A stretch of 64,000 bases of DNA from Diploscapter coronatus (taxonomy: Eukaryota > Nematoda > Chromadorea > Rhabditida > Rhabditidae), in the NCBI GenBank assembly GCA_964036155.1, contig OZ038422.1:35983201-36047200 (forward strand). Direction: 5' to 3'. How positions within the stretch are numbered: the stretch's first letter is position 1; each line of letters opens with the position of its first letter. The notes beneath the pieces were generated by a model. It was not told the DNA's origin, searched no databases, and was given only the letters and a program-made list of their open reading frames with translations. Below, piece by piece: positions 33,034-45,424 of this stretch. Position numbers and translations under genes: made by a program.

Positions 33034-36000
33034 ATGTTCATTTTTAAAGAAATTTCGATAAAGAACTGCAAAATCTGAGTTTAGTGCAACATAATTTCAA
33101 AAATATTAAATATAATTCGAGTATGTGAAAGCTGATCATCTAAAATCATGAATAAAATCAAAACGTTCGCCAAACATTCAAAATTCTATCATTCATGCCA
33201 TAGAAATATTCAACCCTTATTTTCTTGAATTTTTAATTCAACGAGTTAGTTGTATTTTGTGAATCACCATATAAAAATTATTCATCACTAACAAACAGCG
33301 GAAGAGTTGTCTCCAGAATGCGATGATTAATTGAGTGATAAGGAATTGAGAAGGGTGGACAAGAACGCCTACATTCAACTAATTTCATCTGAATTTCAAA
33401 TTTTCAAGTAAGCATCCGCATTCTCGCTATTATTTTTCTTATCATATCTGATTTTTATAAGAAAAGAGGTTGTGAAATAGAAAGATGACTTAATACATTA
33501 CGCATATATTTAATAAATTTTATTTAAATTTCAAATTCTCACATAAATGTCCCCATTTTCATTTCAAATCCTCTTCAATATCTGAACTTGTATCATTTTT
33601 AGAAACTATTTGAGGAAATAAATGAAAAATGTCATCTTATAACAGCTGTATATAACTAACTTCTATAATTCCAATGAATTTTCTCATTTTCGTTTCAAAT
33701 CCTCTGCCATATTTGCATTTTTTCTTTTTTTTGTAGAGAAGATTTGTGGAAATAAAAGAAAAATGCCATATTGTGCCGAGTGGACCGTCTCCTTTCGTTT
33801 CTTCTTCTTCCACTTACGCCCCTCAGGCCATTAGTCATCCGCTCAACCTGTCCCTAAGTCCAATGGCTCAATACAAGGATTCTCCACTCTCTCCCTTTTT
33901 TCTGACGCATTACCTTTATTTGATGCTCTTTTCTTTCACAACAACGCAACGGCATTGGAAAATTCAAATATCTTCTCGAGTCGGGATCCAAGTGAATTCA
34001 AATATGGCATTTGTGAGATACGATATAGAATATTTATAAAAAAAAATCTTTTATTTGAGAATATAAAATGTAATTTACCAAATTTTACCAAGAAATTTAT
34101 CACATTCAACTTTCAGTAGAATAATTTTGAAACCTAGTTTATAGTGCATCCACCAGATTTGAAATTCCCAACTTCTCAAGTTCGTTCGTTATCAGTTATC
34201 AAAGTGCATCTATGCACGAGTCCAAAATAGCATCAGGAAATTGCAAATTTTGCGAAAAACTCTTTGCGACCCGCTATGCTTATTTGTTTGACCAGAAATG
34301 ACCTCGTGAATGATATTGATAAGCATGGCAGAGTGGCAGAGGGACAAAGAAGGTAAAGGTATTGGCCGATAAAAAGGTGAGGGAGAGAAAGGTTGGTATC
34401 AGATGAGGCCAACTTGCGAGCAGGGAGTAATGGGTGATAAAATGATAAAGAATGAGGGCAGGTCGCTGAGGGTTACTTGGAATGTTTCCTGATCCTGTTC
34501 ATATTTTTTTTTTCGAATATCTTATTTTCATTTTATCTTAGGTTGTCCAGCAAGCTTGGGGACTCGAAATTCATAAGGGTTTTATTCAAAACAATTTTTA
34601 TAAAGGAAAACGAAAATTGCATTGAGTATGTCAATTTTCAACTCATGAATTCATCGAATTTATTGAAAAATTTCGAAGAGTCATATTTGAAAACATCATT
34701 CCTTCAAAATTATTCAATTTCAATCAAGCTTACTCTTCAAATAACCTATTCTCATTTTCATCTAAACTTTTGTACAAAAGTCGACTGGCATTTCAACCAA
34801 TTCAATTCAAAAGTCATTCGCAATTATGAGTTTCTTTATTTAGCAATTAGTCCCAACTTCAAAATCGTTAACATCAAAACTCAAAGTCCCATTTCGCCTC
34901 ATTTTGGAACATAAATCCCATATTTCCCCGGAAGAAACAATAACAATTCCTTTTCGAAATAACCCATTTTCATGGTCCTTTCTCCTTTCCTATTGCTAGT
35001 CTAACTGACATGGCATTCTCCCTTTCCCATTTCATTCTTCCTCTCCTCTTCCCCTTTCTTCCTGCAACTCCCTTTTCCTTCGAAAACCCCGCCCCCATTC
35101 TCCTCCAATTCGTCCTTTTCAAAGATTACGATTTGCCATTATAACGGTCGTTTTTCACGTACCCGGTCCTTGTCAAACTTTCAAAAAATACACGTTCTAA
35201 TCTTTTTCTTCACCATTTATGCCCAAAACTCGTGAACTAAAACCTGATGCTTTTGATCAGAACTATCATCAATGATCGGTACATTGAGACAAGATAAATG
35301 CTACGAACTTTTGAAAATGCAAGATTTGCATTGCGTAATGTCAAATAGTCGTAGAATTATTTCTTGAATCATCCAATTATTGTAGATTTGCAACAAAAAA
35401 CGCTCTTTTCCATACATCGAATTTTCGTACGTTTTATCCTGTCTCAATTTGTCGGGTCTCGGCAATGTCAAACATCGTGCTTGAAATAATCCCATAAAAT
35501 CTAGCAGATATTCAATCTCAAAATGAATAGAAGAGTTTAAATGTTTTTGCTTCGTTGAAATCTCAATAATTTTCTAATTGATATTCAACTATTTTCTTAA
35601 TATTAGCCTCATATTTTTTGGCATGCTCAGAAAATGTTTGAGAATGCGTAGTCTTAATAGCGAAAACATCTTCCTGATTTTCTGATCTAAACAGTCCGAT
35701 TCTGTTTACCTCCTCCTCCAGATAGTGTCCATCAAAATCATTATTAGTTCTTGGTTCCTTCTAATGCTCATAATCTTTTCCCCTAGTCCTTGTATTTTTC
35801 CCCATAAAAATGTTTCAAAATATGAAACTCTCCATCGGACATCCAAATAGTAGGTTGTTTTCGGGAGTCCACAATTTTCCCTTCTTTCACATGTCACATG
35901 CGGGTTTGTGTTTTTGGAAAAAGGGATTCCCCCATTGAAATTTCCTTATCATTTCGAATTTCGAAATTACCGCCGGTGAATTAATAGGTATTTAAGCAAG

Positions 36001-37261
36001 GAACAATAGAGTCTAAAATTAGTAGAGGCTTTTCGTGTACTTTGACTCATCATGAAATCAAACATTTTCAAAATTATATTCAATGGGACACGAAAACATG
36101 AATATAACGTGCGATATTTTTCACGTTTAAATCATTTACATTTTTCATATTTTTAAACTGTAGTATTTATGAGAAAAGTTTAATTGCAAAAAGTCATACA
36201 ATTTTCAGGGAAATCGAGTTGTTAAATGTGAAAGGGTCACATTTCAAAAAGTCATTTATCATTATAAACTTTTCAAACCCACTAAATGATGAATGTGGCA
36301 TTTTTAAATGAGAAATAATAGTTCATTCAATCTATTATTTATTGTGGCATTTCTGTGCACTTTTCGTGTCATTTTCTTTTGGTTTACTGTAATTCTAATG
36401 AATTTCGTCTGCCGAAAATAGTGCATGGGGGGGACTAAAAGTCGCGGAGCACTTTGAGAATTGCATTGTGCTTTTTGCTTCGAAACTCGAATCACCAGGT
36501 GATACGATATTTGCATAGAAATAAAGGCGAATAAGTATCTCGAGAAGTTTATATGGACTTTACAAAGAAAGAGATGCTAGCGCATTTCCTAAAACAAATA
36601 CTGGCAAAATTGTGAATCAAGGAATGTGCGAGGAAGAGTCCGTTTTGAAACGAAATCGGAAAATGTCGGGGGGATTTTGCAATTATCACATCATTTTGAT
36701 GATACGCATCTTTTACAATTAAAAATATCAAAATATCTAGAAGATTCGAGCATTTTGAATTGCTATTCTTTGAACAATCCCTTTCAACGAAAAACCCTTT
36801 ACGACTTTTGGTCATATGATTTGATAAACTGATAAGACCATAATTTCTCGGAAAGCAGTCCCACGAAACGCAGCAATTACTCGGTGCGCTTATCATGACG
36901 CAATCAATTATGCTCCTCTTCTGCTCTGTGTTCGCATCATTGATTATCGCCAACTATCACTTCATAAATAAGAAATAAGCCTTCCGACTGCAGGAAGTGA
37001 GTTCACTCGACCGTTTAAAAGAGCAAAATTTGCGTGAAAAACTAGAATCTTAGCACTTCTTATGCCATGACGTCAAATACACAGAACCTAATCCTCGCAT
37101 GAAAAATGAGTAAAGTTTCACTTGATCTTCTAATTTCATTGTTCATACTGTAGAAGAAAAAATTACATCTAGATTATTTGATATCTCATCATTAGCATAG
37201 CCGTTTGTAAATTTAATGATACGGAATTGAAGCGAAATAATACTTATCTATCTCTCAGAAA
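33034..37261. other. Gene-poor region, 4.2 kb
   Basis: AT-rich. Three frames of 97, 134 and 145 codons (33746-34039 plus, 36549-36953 minus, 34477-34914 plus) show no domain, no signal peptide worth calling and no flanking splice-bounded exons. The segment should include the 3' end of the membrane-protein gene and the promoter of the BTB gene, with a probable leader acceptor CTCTCAG 3 nt before the ATG at 37262. Confidence 0.45.
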
Positions 37262-40200
37262 ATGTCGTCCATCAAGTGTGATCCATGCTCATTTGACTGC
37301 CATGTGCAAGCTGCTGGCTCGACGAAGCTGATTCCAACAAATGAAGAACTTCTCCGTGGATCGTCATTCTTCTTCAATCTGCTCATGATGACACAGGAAT
37401 TTCAGGTCAGTCAAAATACATACAATGGCGACCAAAAGTTTGGAACAATTATGATTTTGAATACAGTCTGATAGGACCAATTTGAATGAAATTTAACATA
37501 TTCTTTCCACTGAACTGCATTCCTATTGTTTCATTCAAACTGGTCCTATCAGACTGCATTTAGAATCATAATTGTTCCGAACTTTTGGCCGCCACTGTAG
37601 GTAGATTTAGCGATAATTTTTGCGAGATGCATTAATTTTCTGTAATATACCAGAAAAGGTGATTTACGTAGATAAATGCCATGAAGCAATGTGAAAGTTT
37701 AAGGCTTTCAATTACGTCTAATATGTTTTCTAACTAAAGGCTGAATAATTTCGCATAAGATTTTTTACGATAATTCTTTCTATTCACGATAGTGATATTT
37801 CCAAATTAAGAAAAAGAAAACTAGACTTTACAAAAATGCAATGAAATATGCAAAAGTTCAGATTCATTTATTATTCTCGAATACACTAATGATCTTATAC
37901 TTTATTCATAGCTTCTATTATAGGTGATATTATTTTAATAGCCTAAATATTTTACTTATGTCTTGCGGTATAAGGTTAACAGTGTTTGTTTGGAAATTAT
38001 TAATGGTTTGAAAAGTGTATGATCTATATGATAATAAGGCTATGAAATGCTTATTTCTGCTTATTTGAAATCACGAAACTTCACCCGAGAAAAATGCCTA
38101 CAGCTGCCTGTTAGAGCCAGCTTATTTAATCTTTTTCGTGAGATAGGCCAATAATCTAATCGGGTCGAATAAGCCGCCGTCTCTCTATGAATATGTGAGT
38201 TCTTGTCAATGATCGCATTCCGTAATCATGCCTATCCGAGTTTTGCTTTCTCTAATGATTTTTCTGTTTTGATCCTACAATTTACGAAAAATAAGGAGTA
38301 CTGTAAAATTAGGATGAAAAACGACTAACCTATGGAGAAATTTAGAAGATTAGTCACCAAAATCTGCCATGAAATAATTTCGCCTATTTTAGTAGTTTTA
38401 AGAAAAAGCATAATTGATTAACATACTATTTTTGAAAATCAAATAGGTTTTGATGTTTTTTTTATAAAAAGAAAATCACTAATTTCGAAATCAGAAAAAT
38501 ATCTAGTTCAAACTTCCTCATATTATTTTTTGTGCTCTGATTCATTCATTCACCTCATTAGTCTGTTTTCCATGATATTTCATTCAATTATAGTTAACTT
38601 CCAACAATGAGATTTTCACATAACTTATCGGAGAAATAGCATTTACAGAACTAATGTTTCCTATAAGAGGCAACAGAAATTTTCCTGCTTGCTCTCTTAG
38701 TAAAATCACGATTTATTACTGAGTTTTTCCCTTCAACTTTAGACTTTTCGTTATCGAAAACAAGTAAATTACTTTTTACCGTGTGCACTAAATCTCTAAG
38801 AAAATGTTGGTGAACTTTGGAATTTCAGCGAGTTATTAGAACACCTGCGAACTTTCAGAATATAATTAGCCAGTAGTGTGTTTTGTGCGCGTTTTACAGA
38901 TATGTTTGTCGGCTTTAAGAGCTTTCCATGCCATGGAAATTCATACTTTACATTTTTGCAATATTATTATGTAGATCGAGAAGCTAAATGCGGTATTTGA
39001 CGTACTGTTGACGCACTTAGGTAATAAAATAGATTGAATAAGTTAGCCATTCCGTACAAGAATCTCTGCTAATCGTGCCAAGAGTCTAAAATATTGTATT
39101 TTTGTATACTTTTTCAAAAGTTGTGAACAATTCATGATAAAAATTCTAACCGAATTAACGCTCCTTAATTATAATTAGTGTCATGTTTTGAGAAGATTTC
39201 CAAATCCGCAAAAAGTGTTCATTAGTGGATTCCACAACTTCTGATATGGTCACTTTTATCATCTAATCTGTTGGATAAGGTTATGAACAAGTACCATAGT
39301 ATCAAATAACCATGGAATTTAGGTATGAAACTGCACAAATGTGCTTAACTAGACAATAAAGTTTCAAAAGGACGGGCAGAGCAATGCTCACTCTTGTCGT
39401 CAAAGATGATATTTCCAATAATTGAAAATTCGAACTTTCACGACTCCTTTGAATTGTATTTTGGACTTGTCTTGATTATCATTTTCCCACTATCGTAAGC
39501 AATTGATAAATGCACTTTTCTTATCAAATATTAACCCAAAATTAGCAGAAAATGAGCATTACCTACTGTTAAATATTCTCCTTAACAAGACAATAGATTG
39601 TTAAAATTCTGATATTTTGATTTGAAGAATAGGTGATTTTCTGCTGAACAGAATGGAAATGAATGCTTAGGAAATTTTACATCTGTCCAATTCGGGCAAT
39701 TCGCAGATTTGATTTCAATAATGAGAAGTCTAGAATTTTCCGCATTGGACTATTCTTCCCCTGTAAAGTAGTCGGTCACAAAATAACTTCAAATATGCAT
39801 ATCATCGTAGTCTTGCGTTCTAGCCTAACTATTCCTAGAGAATCTTTATAAGAATGAACAAAAAGTATTACGCAAATGCATTTTATATTAGATTAGTCTC
39901 AGTATAAAGCTCACCTTTCGCGCATTTTCTAAACTTATTTGACTAGAATTTCTTTTGGTATTGTGTTCTGAAATCCTACTATAGCTCATAACGTCTAAAA
40001 ATAGTCGGTTTCGGCATTTCTATTGCCTAATTGTTACAGGCCAATCTGATAAACTTTTTTTTTCTAACTATTCGATTTTCTCGAGAAAGAAACTTCTTAT
40101 GATTTTGTAAAGTTCAAAGTAGATTTATTATATCTAGCAGTTTCTTCGATTTGCATCCATAATTTTCTTTGCAATTTACAACTCCGTCGCGAAACGACAT

Positions 40201-43200
40201 TCATTTTCAGTGCAACAAACCCTTTGTTTCCGTCTTTCTAATTGAGTCACAAAGAAATTCCAGGTATTGCACTTTTCTTGACTAATATCAATTCTCTGAT
40301 TTTTATGTAGACAACGCCCAATTATTTATAATTGTCATCCAACCAAGATTCCTTCTTGTAAACCAAAGAAAAGTCAATTGTGATCGGCTTACATTCATAC
40401 AATTTTGTACTGTCATTATCAGTCAAAAATCACCAAGGAATTTCAAGAATTTCGGCATAGTTACAATGTTTTGAAATAGCCAAAACAATGACCACATCAT
40501 AACTCCTTCAATTGTTATCGATCAAAAGCAATTCCATCAACGCTTGATTCTGAGCTTGTTCTTTCTAATGTTGTGTCATTGCTGTTTTCGCTACAAATTC
40601 ATGTGCCCTAATCAGGGCTAAAAATAGGTTCGAGTAGGAATTTTTAGTTGAGAACACGTCATGCGCTGGCGAATTTCATTGATAAACCAAAGCGGAAAAA
40701 CGAAGTGGGGGAGGGTGAAAGCAAAGAAATTTTTCCCGATTTACTGATAACGAATTGAGAGTGGGTCTGTATTTAACGCGAGGACTCTCAAAGAAAGCTC
40801 GTATAAACGCTAAACTTCGTAGCAATGAGCCTCGGGAGCAAAGTGAAAGGAAAGACGCCTGTCTTGGGCTCTCTTCCCTTCTGACTGACTCCCCGATTGG
40901 CCATCAGTGATAAGGGTTTTTCCTAGGCTCTCTAGGCAGTTTCTTTGTTTCATCATTCCACTATCTATTCCATTTCCAGCGAGGTCTTTGTCAATTTTTT
41001 CAGGCACTATACGATTTTCAGCCAATCCCCTAGCTATCGTATCTCACTCTTCAGATTTAGTTAGTTTCTGAATTGTCTTTGTTGTTATTTTCAAAGTATA
41101 TTGTTCCCTCTTTTTGCCTACTGGGGTGGAACTCAAATAAGTAGGTTCAACTACGATAGTTAAGCGAAAATTTAACTATCATAGTAAAATGTTTAACTAC
41201 CTCGCTTACTACCATAGTTGAAAGTCACTATCGTAATTCGTTGTTTTACTATAGTAAAATTCATTTGGGTCTTCCCTTGCCTGTCTTGTCTCGTCATAAG
41301 TTCGAGGTGCAACTCTACTTTTTCTGCTAGTCTTGATTCTTCTCATTATCCGCTTCAGCACGCTTCATTGAAAAGGGCATCACGAATTCGATGTATTTTT
41401 ACATTTTAATGTGAGCGAAAACGATGATTTCTCACCATTTTGCTTACTTTATCGTAGTTTTGTGAGTCTACGTCAATGTAGCCTATCGTAATTCTCAACT
41501 TTTTCTCCTCGATAATTTCCTCTGTAGGCGCAGCCGATTATTTTTCAACTTTCGAGAAATCCCTTCTTTGACTCTTCAAGTGAACATAATTTTCAGTATC
41601 TCTGAAATAGCATTTGAAGTCTTGCTCTTTTATTCGAACATTCAGTTTACATTCTGACCTAAAATTCCCCTTATCCAATTTCAGTTTTCGACTATCTCAA
41701 TTTTTAACTGTTTCAGTTAATCGGTCCTCAAGGCTCGAGTTGTATTTCGCGGATATTGCTGTTTTACACTTGCAGCTTCTTCTCATAAGCAATTTTCTGA
41801 ACGATTTTTAAATTTGGTTGATCTTTGCAGAGATATAAAATGAAACGCGGCGCAGATGCAAACTGACATTCCGTATAGAACTGCAGGCCTAATTGAAAAA
41901 TGAAAGTTTAAGCGCCCAACATGAGTTTCGTCTAGGTTTCTCGAATATTCGCAAAATTTCAGCTGATTTTCGAAATCTAATTAGTTAGTTAATTCTAACA
42001 ACTCTCTTGTTAACTGCATTGTGCGTACAGTAAATAATTGCTCGAACTCAAGTGAAATAACATTCTGAATCAATTAAATAATTGAAGGTCATTTCAACAA
42101 TCGTGATTTCACGTTAGGCCCTTTTAGGTGGTTCTCTATTTGATAGTCTTTTCTGTGTTGCGTATCACTTATCTTTACTGTTCTTTACTGTTCGGAAGAG
42201 AGCCCCTCATGACCACTTTCACATTGTTTCATTCAATCATGGCGTCACCATATTTCCGATGTTTTGGCATTTTCCTCGCTTGTCATTGATAAACTTCCCA
42301 CTTTCAGAACACTCGCGTACTTCGCCTGGATATTCATCACTCAAATAATTACGAAATTCTAAAAATCATAATGGACTTTCTGTCGACCGGTATCTTGGAT
42401 GTGCAGTCCTGTAGTAAGCAAGCGGTACGTTCAAGGAGGACTCCCTTCGCGACCAACAAATTCGTATTTTCAGTTGAAGAACGTCGCTGATATCTATCAA
42501 ATTCGTCCTCTCCAAGAAGCTCTTCAACCAGAACTCCAGGATCTTCCTCGTCCTCAGCCTCAGAAACCCGTCATGCCTCTGCTCCAGAATCTCAATCCTC
42601 AGCTACCAATTATGCCATTCAGCATTGCTCCTCTCCTCTTCAACCCACAATATTTGCAGGTATTAAACAGTCGTCGAATATTAAAATGATATGTATCGCA
42701 TTTCAGATTCTGGCACAACAAATTACACAGATGAATCTGCTGAATACCCCAGAAAATAGTGAAGCAGTTTGTAAAATGAAGCGAGACAAAGAGATGAAGA
42801 AATCTGCCTCGTTGGATTGTGACGATTCGGCCCCATTCGATAACATGGGCGATGTCATTATTCCCAGCAATGACAAAGAAGGTCAGCCATCAAAAACAGA
42901 ACTAGTCACTGATTCAACTAATTCCAGGATGGTGCCGCAACAAAAAATACATCGAGAAGACGGAGAACGGGTTCATGTGCACCGTGTGCAGGAAGATCTA
43001 TGGAAGATACAATTCTGTCTCCTACCACGTCACCATCTACCACAGGAATCCTCCAATTAGATGTGACCTGCCAGGATGTCAATTCACGACTCGTGAAGCC
43101 AGATACATCCACTTCCACAAATATTATCGCCATGGAATTCCTCTGCCTCAAAGTATCGATCAAGGTATGCCGTTTCAGCATCGAACTAATCAGTGATGTT

Positions 43201-43875
43201 TATTGTCTAGGAACTCGCCGATGCCCACACTGTCGTCACGTTTCCAAGTCGCCTGCGATGCTCGAGAAACACATCAAGAGACATCAGCTCAATTTGTGAG
43301 TTGTTTTTCACTTATTTTTCTGCTCTAGATTCATGTTGTGTTTCGAAAAAAAGTATCCTGTTTATTGGTGAGGAAAGAGTACATTCATGACCAGAGAGAA
43401 GAGCAGGCAGACGGTCTTGTGACTGCCGGCGGCCATTTGGAGCAATCGCTCTGATAGACTCGCTTACCAAGAATGATAACGGCCAATTGGCTAGAGGCTC
43501 AGCGAAAAATACTTATTTGCTCATCGATAGTGAAAGTTTTCAATGCAAAAATTCGAGACTCTAGCTCGAGAAAAATCGAGGACCAATTTGTCATGTGAAT
43601 GAACGATGAAGTTTGAAATTGAAATTCGAAATTGCAGAGGCAGCTCTGTCGATTCGTCATCGACATCCGATCATATCATTGTGGATGAGGAATTCGAGGT
43701 AAGATTGAAAGATAGAGATGTTTGCATTCCTTCAAACAGAAATATGAATTCTGAAAAATCCTCTTCATTTTAGCAACGCGACCGAACATTCTCGCAATCG
43801 AACAACTCCGAACTCATGGAAGAAGATGAAATTGCCGAAGAAGAGGAAGTCAAGTTGAGGTCCAACACTCTGTAA
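37262..43875 (+). CDS. BTB-domain C2H2 zinc finger protein
   Basis: Eight exons: 37262-37405, 42308-42424, 42474-42659, 42707-42881, 42928-43164, 43211-43295, 43638-43698, 43774-43875 (1107 nt, 368 aa). Residues 1-100 form a BTB/POZ domain: FDCHVQAAGSTKLIPTNEEL, SSFFFNLLM, then VLRLDIHH, MDFLSTGILDVQ and LKNVADIYQI, the usual strand and helix order; it mediates dimerisation and corepressor or cullin-3 contact. A Pro/Leu/Gln-rich linker follows. From about residue 222 come three fingers: CTVC...H-x4-H, CDLPGC...H-x4-H and CPHC...H-x3-H, each with 12 residues between Cys and His. The acidic tail ends EEEVKLRSNTL. It is likely a nuclear transcriptional regulator; the target is unknown. Introns 2-5 are 46-49 nt, while intron 1 is 4.9 kb with two MITEs. 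The first exon joins only because NTRVLRLDIHH continues the BTB fold in phase 0. Confidence 0.85.
37421..37599. mobile_element. Tc1/mariner-like palindromic MITE
   Basis: A 179-bp near-perfect foldback just 15 nt inside intron 1 of the BTB gene. The left arm begins TACAATGGCGACCAAAAGTT; the reversed right arm begins TACAGTGGCGGCCAAAAGTT. The arms pair over about 70 bp. CAGTGG ends and flanking TA are hallmarks of Tc1 relatives. There is no transposase. Confidence 0.85.
41123..41277. mobile_element. MITE family A, long copy
   Basis: About 155 bp in intron 1 of the BTB gene. The ends are GGGGTGGAACTCAAAT and, reversed, GGGAAGACCCAAAT. The interior repeats ACTATAGTAAAA and TTTAACTA words in both orientations. 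It shares ends and about 40 interior bases with 17255-17347. Confidence 0.7.
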
Positions 43876-45424
43876 CGAATAACTGTTTACCGCCATCAAA
43901 ACTAGCCTCACTGAATCGCCACACACCTTCCCATATCTAATTATTCTAACGATTACCTAAAGTTTTACTTAGGTCAGAATATAATATTTAGGCATTTTGT
44001 TGCGATTATTCCAGTTATCATTTTCCGTGTAAAAATTTTGGCTGTAAATACTTTTATGGAATAACATCAAGTTGATTGTATCTTTTTTCTTTGATTAATC
44101 TCTCCCATTATAATTAGATAGCGCTCTTTCATATTCGATGATCTTTATACTCGGACCTTGTCTCGTTTGTGAACTTGCAAAATCTCGCATCATTGTAAGT
44201 TGTAAGTTATTATTCTCATCATTGCTTCAAACACATTCCTGATTGTATGAAGAAGATAGTTCTAAATTTGGCTGTTCGCCACATTTTTTGCATTCATTTC
44301 ATCACTCATTATTCATTATTCGATTATTCAACTGTTTGTAAATTTGGATTGTTATTTGTCATTTTCTATCTTATATTGTTTGTACTTATTATTCAATTAC
44401 TTGTTGCCTCCGCATCTCTTCTCGTTTCTAGAGAAAGCTTTGTTTCCACGTATTTTCCCTTCTTTATCAATCATTTTATCAGCAATAGGACTAGAAGAAA
44501 AATAAAGATTTGTCAAGTGATTCGGCTTGAAACCTATTATCTTGCAGCAGTGAAAACAAAATTCGTAAAATATAAAACTCGCAATGCACGAAAAAACCTA
44601 AGAAAAATTAAATAGAAAAAACCACCGATTTTTCTTTATTCACAAGCGAGGAAATAAGCACGATCATGAGTTACAATCATGTCATTTGGAATTTCGTGTG
44701 AATAATCCTTACGATTTCATGAAAATTATGCACCGTCTTCATATAAAATGAAAAGAAGAAATTATTGTGAAAGATAATGCAGGGGGCAAGGAACGAAGAG
44801 TGTACTTCCTAAGTTCAGGCTCAGCGCATTTTGATAAGTCTGATTACGCTCATCACCAATAAATAATCAAGAACTCTCTTGACAGTAAACCAAGAAATCG
44901 AAGAAGACGGCGACTGAAGATGTGCAAGCAAAGCTTGTCTGCAGATGTAGAAACTTGAACTCTGAATATGGTTCTCGACGAGAGCACCATTCACAGCGGA
45001 TTTGGGAATGGGTTTTCAAGCGAGTGATTGGTAAACTCTAGCTTGGAACTCTTCTTTTCTTTGAATCTGATCATCTCTATTCATACGTGGCTGTTCTATC
45101 CCGCATTTTGCTAAACCTCTTCCCCTCTTCTATTCCACTACAAGTGTCTTCATCAGTGCCTAGACTACTTTCAAACTTCGTTTTCCCGACCGATTTTCAA
45201 TTTTTCCTGTTTCCTTGAAATATTTTGCATTGAGCAGCGTGGTTTCGCGCAGATTCGCAGCTCACACCCGATCTATTTATCTATTTGCGCAGCGCTTCTC
45301 ACTTTTTATCTTCTCTCTGCACGACGGTATATCGGCATCCCGCGTACTGTCCATCCACTTCATCCACCCTGCCTCTTCCCGTGGTCATCCGGCTTTTCTT
45401 CTTTTTCCTAACAATGCTCAATCA
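43876..45424. other. Spacer between BTB gene and sushi/EGF gene
   Basis: About 1.55 kb. A 122-codon plus-strand frame at 44247-44615 is rich in hydrophobic then basic residues but has no domain and no splice context, so it is not called. It should hold the BTB gene 3' UTR and the promoter of the next gene. Confidence 0.45.

Noticed and set aside
34477..34914. 145-codon plus-strand frame in the gene-poor region
   Set aside because: Phe/Asn/Ser-rich AT-driven composition, no domain, no start context or neighbouring exons.
44247..44615. 122-codon plus-strand frame with a hydrophobic centre
   Set aside because: No signal-peptide cleavage pattern, no domain, in AT-rich spacer.
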